Shown here one piece after another: positions 49,540-59,600 of a stretch of 64,000 nt of DNA. A program made the position numbers and the translations under genes. The DNA is from Distichodus sexfasciatus (Eukaryota; Chordata; Actinopteri; Characiformes; Distichodontidae). The stretch lies in assembly GCA_032718565.1 (NCBI GenBank), contig JAVGVS010000018.1:1966254-2030253 (forward strand). The letters run 5' to 3'. The notes beneath the pieces are model-generated. The model was given only the letters and a program-made list of their open reading frames with translations, searched no databases and was not told the DNA's origin. The number at the start of each line of letters is the position of its first letter. Positions within the stretch are counted from its first letter, which is position 1.

Positions 49540-50916
49540 CGATGCAAACCTGCCAACTTTGTAGTGTGATCTCCTCATATTCCTCTCTCACTTTATCTTC
49601 ACCCGCTCTTTCAAGGCAGCTCACCAATCATTCCAACCTGCCTCAAAGTGAAAAGTGGCTGTTCTCTTCTTGTTGGTAGAAATAGCTCAGGGGGCGTCTC
49701 TGTAAATTAATCACTTCATGTTGAATGTAGACAAATGCAAATGTGTATGTTACTCAACAACCTGCTATAATAAGGTTCATAAACACCTGTTAATTAAAGC
49801 AACATCTGTTAATCATTACCCCTTTTTATGTTGATCCCCTACCAGCGCCTACACACTTTACTGAGTACAGACACCTGTTAACTATGACCTGCACTCTTTA
49901 TAAGCCAGAAAGAGGAGATCATGAAAGAGAATAAGGAGATAACAGAAAGAAGACACCAAAACCAAGCATACCCTGAAAGCTAGCCCCGGTCAGTATGGAG
50001 GGATGTGGGTGAGACTCCAGAGGCTACGAGCCCCTCATTCTGGTAAAATCACTCTACCAGGTTCTCGCTTCTGCATCGTTTATACTCTGCTTGATGTTAT
50101 GTAGAATTTGTTCTGTGTGAGGAACCAAGACATGTGTGATGTGCATGCAGAAAATTCCTACACAACAAATAAATGCTATAAGGTGACAGAAATGTCAGAT
50201 AATGTGCCATTTTCAAACATGCAAATCATTTTACTTATAATTTAGCCTTCCACACACTACAAAACTCTCATTCCGTACACGGACGGACAGAGATAGAAAA
50301 AAGAAGGAAAGCTTATTTAACACCGAGAGAAAATGAGCGAGGCCTGAATAACGAACAAAAGGCAAATAGAAATAGATATGGGGTGAAACTGATGAAATGG
50401 TAGCAAGCAGTGTCGCCATCTAAAGCAGAAATAAAAAAAACGCACTCAGAGAGAGATTTTACGATGGAATAGAAAACTTGAACAAACAAATAAATAAATA
50501 AACAAATCATGTTAAGACGGTTAAATAGATAAGCAATGCAAGAGGAAGTGTCGTCTTAACAGGGTAAAAGAATGTTAGAAAAAAGAACTGAAACAGAAAG
50601 CTTAGATAGAGAGCGTGTGAGAGAAAAGAAATGTTTAAAAATACAAGACTTGAACACGAACGCACCTGTGATGTTTTTAATATGCAATACCACAAGCACG
50701 CTACACAATTATAGCCGTTATTCCTAACCCGTCGTCTTCAAGGCGACGCTCCGCAGCGTAGAGATCTCACCTCACGGACGAGGACGAAGACAGGGAGGAG
50801 GAGGTGAATGAAGCAAACACCGGTCCATCTCCTTCGTTTGGACGCGGACGGGCTCATGAGACTTGAGCCGGTGTCAGACTGCATATGCTCCTCTTTAAGC
50901 GTGGCTCACACGCCAT
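49060..50916 (-). pseudogene. akirin2: akirin (akirin2-like) unprocessed pseudogene, five exons traceable
   Basis: Akirins are small nuclear proteins that bridge transcription factors and SWI/SNF complexes. All five exons can be found in order with introns, so this is not a retrocopy. Exon 1 (50916-50771) shows MAC, ATLK, LMSP and SKRRR, but two single-base deletions break the frame. Exon 2 (about 50112-49985) reads QILHNIKQ, then YK and MQKR, after one-base losses. Exon 3 (about 49690-49550) shows FTLRQVGMIGE and VREEYEEI with several indels. Exons 4 and 5 (49254-49183 and 49070-49060) are intact: EQYDTFVKFTHDQLMRRFEE then QPAS and YVS-stop, with good splice sites. The position beside orc3 is where AKIRIN2 lies in human. 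An intact protein cannot be made. A functional copy elsewhere is expected but cannot be seen here. Assignment to akirin2 rather than akirin1 rests on synteny. Confidence 0.85.
49461..49539. repeat. (TATC)/(TA) microsatellite
   Basis: Mixed TATC and TA repeats directly next to the left inverted-repeat arm, within intron 3 of the akirin remnant. The same repeat type borders the right arm, so it may have taken part in the rearrangement. Confidence 0.9.
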
Positions 50917-51572
50917 CACGGCGCTCAGGGACCGCGGCGGAGCAGCAAAAACCAGCAAACCGATAAACGCGGGCCCCTCTCTCACAGCTGAACTAACGGC
51001 TCTACGCCGGATTTAAAAAACAAAAACAACCCCCAACTTGGTTCGCTGACAACAAACCTCCGAGCAGTTCTTCTCTTCACGATACCCCCGCTGCGCTCAG
51101 TTCTCGAACCCAGCTGCAATTATAAAGACTATTCTGGCGCACACAAGTAAACCCGCTCCGGCTGGTTGAACATCTTTAAGCGACGCCGATTTTCCCGGAA
51201 GCCAGACGCCGCTGCTGGTGGCTGCGTGCCTTCTTCTGTAAGCGGCGTCTCGGTGTGAAACTGAGCTCAACTTCCCTCTAGCGCTATCTCTGCAGGAGGG
51301 CAGTGTTCTTAAAAATACCCAGGATCGTTGTGGCTGGAACTAAGGCTTCTCCTTTTTAAATCAGGTGAGGAGCCATTGTGTCTGTTCATTCTGTAAATCA
51401 GAACGTAAAAATGAGCTCGGCACAGGGTGTGACGTTCCGTTTCCATTCATGTTGTGTGTACTAGCTAGGGATGTCTTAAAAGGCTCCAGAAAAATGTTTT
51501 ATTTTGTACCTTCAAGACTCGTTTGTAAACTATGCTGCCTTTCCCCAGTTAATATACATCTGGTAACAATCG
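50917..51572 (-). promoter_or_regulatory. akirin2: Former akirin promoter, CpG-rich
   Basis: From about 50740 to 51290 the sequence is clearly CpG-rich, ending in a cccggaagccagacgccgct block. This is what remains of the promoter of the decayed akirin gene. Whether it still starts transcription cannot be told. Nothing is seen from 51300 to 51572. Confidence 0.45.
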
Positions 51573-51863
51573 CCTTGCCATCATGTGTAGATAGAGGAGC
51601 TAATCCATAAACACTTCACATAAAGACAGGAGTTGTGTAGTTGTGCCGTCATTAAAAATTCAAGTCTCTCAGTTTCTTTGGTTGTAATTTTTGTAGCATC
51701 CAGATAAAAATGCAGCATATGCAGATTTACTACAGAGAATAAAACTAGCAGGGACCTAAAAGAGAGTTTGGGCGACTAGAAATCCTTTCTGATCTGATTC
51801 AAATAGGAGCATTATAAATTATTTTAACGCAAAAAAAGTTAATAAAAGTTTGTATTCATTCAA

Positions 51864-51930
<67 letters not shown>

Positions 51931-51966
51931 TAGATAGATAGATAAAATAGAATGAATAGATAGATA
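51864..51966. repeat. Compound (AC)n(TA)n(GA)n(GATA)n microsatellite
   Basis: Consecutive runs of AC, TA, GA and GATA units at the left border of the right inverted-repeat arm. Confidence 0.95.
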
Positions 51967-52489
51967 GATACATACTGCAAGATATTTAAATAAAAAATGG
52001 GAAATGACCATAATTTAAAATTAATTCACTTTGGGGAGTAAGTTTTCCCTTTTTTTTCCTACTCTTTTAAAGATGCATAAAAATCTAAAGTCTCTAATGT
52101 TTATACCAAGTAACTATATGAGAGAATTTCTTCTAGTTTCTCCAGTGATTTAATCCAGGGTTGGTTTGTGTTACAGAACAGTATGACACCTTTGTGAAGT
52201 TCACACATGATCAGCTAATGAGGCGATTTGAGGAACAACCTGCTAGCTGTGAGTATTAACCTTATCACCACTTTTCAGCACACACATACGCACAAATTAC
52301 TTGCATGTCTACAACGTCGTTATATTGGGTTTAACATGATTTATTTTTGTTCCTTTAAAGATGTATCCTGAGAATGCCAACCTCATGCCAAGATGCTATT
52401 GACTTAAATTGCTGCAGTTTACTGAGCTGAATGTCCACAGATTACACTACACAGCCGTTTTGAAATAACTTAGTGACACTCACGCTCAC
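51965..52489. repeat. Right arm of the 525-bp inverted repeat
   Basis: Near-identical reverse complement of 48942-49466. It ends exactly where the sequence rejoins the direct duplication (ccatttctctttggctg). It therefore looks like the inserted, derived copy. Confidence 0.93.
52177..52371 (+). pseudogene. Duplicated akirin exons 4-5 without the rest of the gene
   Basis: Exon 4 copy (52177-52248) and exon 5 copy (52361-52371) are open, with intact acceptor ttacag, donor gtgagt and second acceptor tttaaag, and encode the same 26 residues as the left arm. No exons 1-3 lie upstream on the plus strand, so this is a gene fragment. It could only be used as trap exons for a transcript entering from the left. 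Confidence 0.88.
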
Positions 52490-52637
52490 TTCCATTTCTC
52501 TTTGGCTGTATTCTAACTGAAGATATGTGCATAAGTTATTATGCAATATGCACCATACTTATGTAAAACCAAATTTCCATCAGTATCGTTGATTTTTTTT
52601 AAAAATAGCATCACTCTGATATCATCGCTCTAATAAG

Positions 52638-55556
52638 ATTACGAAAATATTGTTTTCTATTTGTCCAAAAGCAACTTAAGCTAAAGAGTGAATTCGGCGT
52701 GAAGTCGAAAGTTAAAGTAAACTCTATTGTGAAACAGGTAACTTTTGAATTATTACTTTTAATTGAATCAAAATTCCTGCGTGTAAATTGTAGTTTTTGT
52801 CTATTTGACTGCTATCATATCATTGACTACCTCACCTAACTAAAATAGCATTTTCTTTTACTACCGCTAATTTACAGTTTATATCCTATAGTTTAGTTAT
52901 AAATTCATCTTCTATGTTCTTTGTACTCCGTAGAGACTGGATCCACGTCGTCTCGTCTCTGTATACTTGTATATAGCTGGAGATGAAGTTTCCTTAGACT
53001 GATATAAAGACGGGTTTTAGAGAGAGACGAAGAAAGCACTGGATATTAAACACTGGATATTAAACTAACCTGCCACACGTAACAAAAGTACATCATGGCT
53101 CTACACGTTTGCTTGCTTTTCAGTACTTTCAGATAAATAAAATAACCTAAGTGTATAAAATCGTTAATCCTCAGCTTAAACCGTCTTTAAAAGTTATACT
53201 GTCGGATCGTTACTTCAGCAAGGAGTTTGCCCCTTATAGATAATTATGTTCTGTCGAAAACAATAGATTTAATGCAATTGGGACAATTATACACGTAGCT
53301 TTATTGGGTCTTGGTCGTTTAGTGGTTATAAAGCCGCCAACCACTGGAATTTAAGAAGGAAAAAACACGAAAGCTACTCTCCATCTCTCAAATAATGTAT
53401 TTACACATGGAAGAGCTAAAAGTCTTTTAAGTTAAGTCTTTTAATGATTAACTATAAAATATTAAACCATAAACACCTGCAAATTACAGTATTACTTGTA
53501 GAGTCGAAGTATTATACAAGTATTGTGCAAATGACTTTTCTAGACATTTCCATTGCCATATTAACTAATTTTACATAATACATTTTTTCTTGCTTCATCA
53601 GTATGTATTCTTTCTAATGCAAGGAACGTTAAGAGTTTAATAAGACTAAAAACGTATTTGATAATTCATACAGAACACAGAACATACCCGTCAAGGCCTT
53701 TATTTTCCAGTTTTCACTCTCCATATAATTTTTCCAGTATTAATGTAAAGAAATACAAATAAGGAAAATACAAAGGCATGAAAAGTTTATCTGGATCAGG
53801 TGAAAATGCTAATGCATAAATCTAGCTTTGTAATAATAATATGCTCCAATAGACCACATTCACATTTGTAAACAAAGCACATATTTGTGAGCAGTCCTCT
53901 CCGACCTTCATACTAAACATTTTCTTTTTCAGTATTGTATCAATGAGGAAATTTCAAATAAATGATAAAGTCCCCAGTAAGTTGCAAATAAGAAGTAACA
54001 CATTTTATGATCACTCTGTGATTTGACCGTTGATTTAAAGTTGATAGGGATAAAGGCAAATAAAGATAACCAGCAGGCAATAATTGTTTCATTACAGCAG
54101 TTTGCCTGCATATAAAGGGCTGTAGACTACCCTTCAGATGTGAGCAGCTCCAGTAATAACTGTAGAATTGTGACTACATAATGCTAGTATCATGGTGATA
54201 GTTTAAGACAAAGCAGACTTATTCTGTCAGCACATCGATTTGACAGTTCAGACCTTAAACATTTGTTTTTGAAAACAAAAAATCTCGTTTTGTTGTGTTT
54301 AATTCTTAAAATTAAAAAAGGAACTCTTTGCAAAATGATTTGTCATGCCCATGTTATATGCATTGATTTAGGATTAGATTCTCTATCAAACATTCGGGAA
54401 CTTTTAACCTAAAACACAAGGTAATATTTAAACCAAACTACAACACTGCATTACTAATTCAATTCACTTCTGTCACATATTCACTGAATGTTTGTAACAC
54501 TTCACTGTTAACAAAAAGTTTGATGTTATGAATTTTATCAAATTAATCTCCCCGTTCCCAATATATCCATTTCTAAACAAAAATAAGACTAGATTTGTTT
54601 ACTCTAACCTACTCCAGTAATGGTATAGAAGGTCTTCCTCTGTTGCCTAGGGCTGGAAATTATTTGTGTAACTAAATTCTAGCTTCCTTTCAGTCTAAAA
54701 CCCTAAATGGAGACTGTAGTCAAAATTGTTTGCATAGCTGAAAATAAACAAATGCAATTTATTGTGGAATCTGCACACCATTATCTTTACTCTTTGCTGG
54801 TCACCTTGGCATCATAAGGTAGGCTACTTCATAAATGAAACAACTGCACTATGACCAAGCTTTGCAATCTGGAAAAATTGTGCATGTCCTACAAAATGAG
54901 CCGGCTCACAGGGACTAGACGATTGTGAGTGCTGCCTAGTACAAGGTTAGTAGTCTAAATTTAAAAGCTGCAACCAAGACAAATCAGCATGTCAGTTTGA
55001 GTATTTGCCCTAACCTAAGGTTTACAGGCAACTAATGTCCAAAGCCAAATCTAATTCAAAACGTAAAAAAGTAGAAGCATCATTAGTTGCAGAGAGAACT
55101 GGGATCTTATAAACATTTTTCTTGATATTTTTTAAATTGTGCTTAGTCATTTATCATAAAGTGATAGTTACAGGCAATGTTGGCATTTGAACTCAAACAG
55201 GCAGATTGTACAGGTTTGTTCTGTTGCGTGAGCATTTAACAGCCTGCGGTGGAATGTAGACAAAATAGGCTTCAACCTATTGTTGTACCACAGCAGATCT
55301 CAAGACTTGGCAAGAATGTAAAAAGATCATACAGTATATGTACACACGGCACATTAGACAAACCATTACACAACACAATTACACAACTACTTTCTTTGAC
55401 GTAAAAAACAAAACGTTTCAATGTGTTTCAGGATGTTCTTGAGGGAACATTTTGCTCAGAATCAGGCTAAAAATAAAGCAAATGCAAAGCAGTGCAAGTT
55501 TGGGAGGGGATAGTACTGTATATCAGAAACAAAATCAAATTTCTTTGATGAATTAT
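52638..55556. other. No gene recognised
   Basis: About 2.9 kb of AT-rich DNA. I see no long ORF, RNA gene or defined repeat. It lies between the two copies of the direct duplication. Confidence 0.5.
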
Positions 55557-56086
55557 CCTTGCCATCATGTAGATAAGGAGCTAATCCATAAACACTTCAC
55601 AAAGACAGGAGTTGTGTAGTTGTGCCGTCATTAAAAATTCAAGTCTCTCAATTTCTTTGGTTGTAATTTTTGTAGCATCCAGATAAAAATGCAGCATATG
55701 CAGATTTACTACAGAGAATAAAGGCAGGGACTAAAAGAGTTCAGACATTAGAAATCCTTTCTGATTCAAATAGGAGCATTATAAATTATTTTAGCGCAAT
55801 ACTATATTAAAAAGTTATTAAAAGTCTTGTCTTCGTTCAAAATATATATAAAAAACCCTCCATTTCTCTTTGGCTGTATTCTAACTTAAGATATGTGCAT
55901 AAGTTATTATGCAATATGCACCATACTTATGTAAAACCAAATTTCCATCAGTATCATTGATACAGGACTGCATGTAAAATGCAAAACTCAAAAGCTACTG
56001 CAGTGTGTAAGAGCCATGTACATCTATTTATGATACTAAATATTGGAAAAATATTTTTAAAATATCATCACTCTGATATCATCGCC
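55557..56086. repeat. Direct duplication, copy B (uninterrupted)
   Basis: Matches copy A at 51573 but runs through with only about 18 bp (an AT-rich aatatatata stretch) where copy A carries the 627-bp insert. It ends about 550 nt past the ptpn21 stop codon, so it may include distal ptpn21 3' UTR. Confidence 0.9.
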
Positions 56087-56635
56087 TGAAGCACCCTTCA
56101 TTTCCAAACCTGCACACGTTTTAAACACTGTGACCGTTAATTTTCATTTCAACTCAGTAAAGCTCCATATAAAACTATCAAGCAAGATAGCCTTTAGGAA
56201 GAAAAGAAGCATCCAATTTCCAAACAAAAAAAAAAAACAATATTGTTATATACTTAACAATAAAGTTGCAGCATTAGTATCATTTGCTATATACAGTAAT
56301 ATAAAAGTGCTGGGATTCGTTAGCAATAATCACGTAGTGTAAAACTCCACTGTGAAATCTCTTGAATAATACTGATTACGGAGAATGTTATGCTGGTGTG
56401 TGACCTCCTTCATACCTGCCCCAGCTCCTTCTGAGTTCCTTTCTTTCACTAAAAGCACTCAGGGAACATGGTGATGGAGTGGATTCAAGAGGCCTGCTTC
56501 TTTCATGCAAGCCTCTAATCCCTATCCAGGATGCTCCTGCCCCAGGGCTGCACTCTGCCAGCCAGATATCCCAGTAGACTGAAACATCTGCTCCAGGTTC
56601 ACAGAAAAACATCCTCCATCCCCACAGCGGCTTAC
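56087..56635 (-). other. ptpn21: Probable 3' UTR of ptpn21
   Basis: Non-coding sequence after the ptpn21 stop codon. No canonical poly(A) signal was pinned down. The proximal part is less AT-rich than the distal part. Confidence 0.45.
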
Positions 56636-59600
56636 TTATATAAGTCTGGAGTTTCTAAGAAACTGTATGAGAACTTTGTAAATGAAGGTGTACTGGGAAA
56701 TGGTCTGCACCATCATCATGCGTTGCTGCCGCAGCATTTTCAGAACGGTCGGGACGTCCAGCATCTGGAAGGAGAGGAGGTAGCGTATTAAACTCCCAGC
56801 ATACCTTTACAGTCGTCACAGTGTGTGTGGGTGGATGTGTATGACAGAGAGGGAGAGAAAGCGGTTGTGAAAGCTTGATTGCCAATAGTTGTCTTTGTTC
56901 ACTGAGATTAAGGTCATAGATAGGTGTATTATGATGATCTAATGATTGTGGAACTCAATAGAAGTATATCATATTCTGTACCTCACAAGCCAGATGTGTG
57001 TGTGTATGTATGTGAGTAATATGAGAAACCTTTAGGAGCTGTCACTGTGTCTTGAGAAAGTGCCAAAAGGTTTTCCAGCACTCATGCCAGAGTAAGCTCA
57101 GGCTCTGTGTGTGTGTGTGTGTGTGTACGTACCTCATTATGTTCCAGACAGGCCACCATGACTTCAGTCAGAATGACCACGCCAGTGCGCCCCACCCCAG
57201 CACTGCAGTGAACCAACACGGGCGGGTTTGTGTTCTTTGGATCGCTAGTGCTATTGGTGTGTCGCCTCACTGACTGAACCTCCTCCAAGTACGCTAGGAC
57301 ACAACGTGAAAGTATTTAACTACAGCAATTCCACTTCACTCTGAACCCAGTGGGGCTACAATGTCAAAGTAATCTTTTTTACTCAAGTTTTCACTATCGG
57401 CAAGAAAAATACATTCTCTATAAATATGTACGTTGTATGTTCAAACAGTGGGACAAAACCATCTAAAACCAGCATTTAGAATTACAACTAGAATAAGAAT
57501 TACAGCATTTACTAATTACAAGACGTAAATGCTTGAAGTAGTCATGATATTGATTTGAAATCAAATAATTCAGACCCAAAATATATTTACATTATGTGCC
57601 ATTTTTCCTGAAATATTGCACCAACCCACAGACTATGAAACACAGAACTTCTGGTGGTTTAACTTACACAGGAAGCCCTTAAAATCCTCAGGGCAGCCAT
57701 GGTCAGGCCAGTCTGTGTACTGGAGGTGCCAGACGCTACGCTCTTGTCCTGTCAAGAGGTGTTTAATTTTCAGGCCCGTGGTGGCGTAACAGCCTGAATC
57801 GGTGCGGAAACGGGTTGTGATCTTAAAACGTCCGTATGTCACCGTGTTGTGACGGGACCCAAGGCGTGGCCAGTAACGAAAGCTCTTCTCACGGCCTCCC
57901 TCCTGTGTATGGATGGAGAAAATATGACATTGAAAAAAGTCAACAGAGAAAGTGAAAGTACAACCAGAAAAACCTCTTAGAAATGCTAGCTGTAATAGGA
58001 AGTGTGTGATCAGTGACCATGAAAGCAGCTAAAATACAAACCTCTTCAGCAGTAACCATAGCAATAATGGCAACCCCTTGTTCCCAAACCATCTGCCAGA
58101 AGTCCTGACAGGTGTTGGTGAGGGGACCCTGGGTTGCAACGTAACTCCACTCCTCCCCACCTATTGTAACCTGGTAAAGACAGCAGTACAACGCACTGTG
58201 AATGACCGGGACGGATCAGGAGGATTAAAACTTCAGCTGTGAGAGAAAGCTCAAATTTCAAAAAGGCAGCAAACCCATGTATAAGAAACTAGAGAGACGT
58301 GAATGATTGATAAATACAAAATATTCGTGCTGAAATAACCTCAACACGATCACAGCTGTCAGAGGTGTAGCAGAAACATCCACTATAAGAAATAACATGC
58401 AATATTTGTTTGTGTGCACGCGTGTGTAAGGTGCCTACCTTAATGTGTGAGGCGTTAATATAACCTGTGTTGTTCTCTTTAGTAGGAACAAGCTCCACCC
58501 GGGTCTCATCATAGGGTAACACGTCCTGGAAGCGGTTTCGCTCAGAGCTTTCGGGCAGCTGTGCCACTGTGCACTCCGCATTGGGCCACTTCTTTGGCAC
58601 TTGCTCATACTCTGTGAACACTGTGCCCTGCTCCAAACGCATCTCCAGAAACTTGCACTAAAAACACACAAACGCGCCCTTTACTAACCAAGCATAAAGC
58701 AAACTTTGATGTCATGAAGATACCAACTGGAATACAACATATAACATATAATGCAAAGCAAAATCTTGAGTACAATTTTAAGGCAAGGACTTACCCTTTC
58801 GTCATTGGTTGCTTTCCCTGGCTCGTCCTTCCCCTCGTCCGGCACGGGCATTCGTGCCATCGTCAGGCCGTTGAGAGCCGCAAGCTTCAATGGGCCCATC
58901 TTCTTTATGTCTGAACGGCCTTTCTTCATGCCCTGTTGTAACGTTGGTGGTAGTGAGACAGACAGAGAGAGGGTAAGAGGCTCACCGATGCACTGCTGTG
59001 TACAGACTGTCAGAGCTTTGAGGAATGCATTTGGCCATGTCTGCTAAACCAGTTCTGTAGCGTTGTTCACATAACCTATGCACAGTTTACCCGCCTGCTC
59101 CTCCCAAAACCAGAAACAACCTGGAATTCTGCATTGAAATCAGTTAAACCCTCATGTGACATCCTTATAAAAACAGGCCACCCAATAGCCTGCAACATTA
59201 CTAACACTATAGTTTTATTTAAAATTAAACAATATTAAAAAAATTGATTTTGCATGCCAGTACACATCAAACATTTCCATATTCTTTGGGAGGGAATAAT
59301 GTAGCTGAACCATTTGGTGCTGCCAAATACAGGTTTCCGCCCTGTGAGTAATGCTGCATTAAAATGTATGACAAAACCGAGATAATGATTTGTCAATCAA
59401 GCCTTCATCTGTCTGACATCTCTACAGAAAAGAAATACTTCTGGCATTCTAAAACAAATCATGTGGGTGTGTGTGTGTGTGTGTTCATCCCCACCCCAAA
59501 ACATTTACATTTAAAGCATCTATGGCAAGCAGGCATTCTTATCCAAAGCAACATGTTTCCAAATTACAGACGGTGTCCATGGAGAGCTTGGGGTTAGGGT

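Larger units (their letters stand above)
51573..52637. repeat. Direct duplication, copy A (interrupted)
   Basis: 51573-51862 and 52490-52637 match 55557-55840 and 55859-56086 in order and orientation, with moderate divergence (short indels and scattered substitutions). Copy A is interrupted by about 627 bp (51863-52489) made of a microsatellite and the right inverted-repeat arm. Copy A also lacks about 110 bp present in copy B near its end. Confidence 0.9.

Noticed and set aside
49709..50165. Possible solo LTR: TGTTG...CAACA ends, an internal TATAA and AATAAA
   Set aside because: No matching target duplication, and the right part (about 49985-50112) reads as decayed akirin exon 2 with an intact acceptor, so the stretch belongs to the pseudogene.
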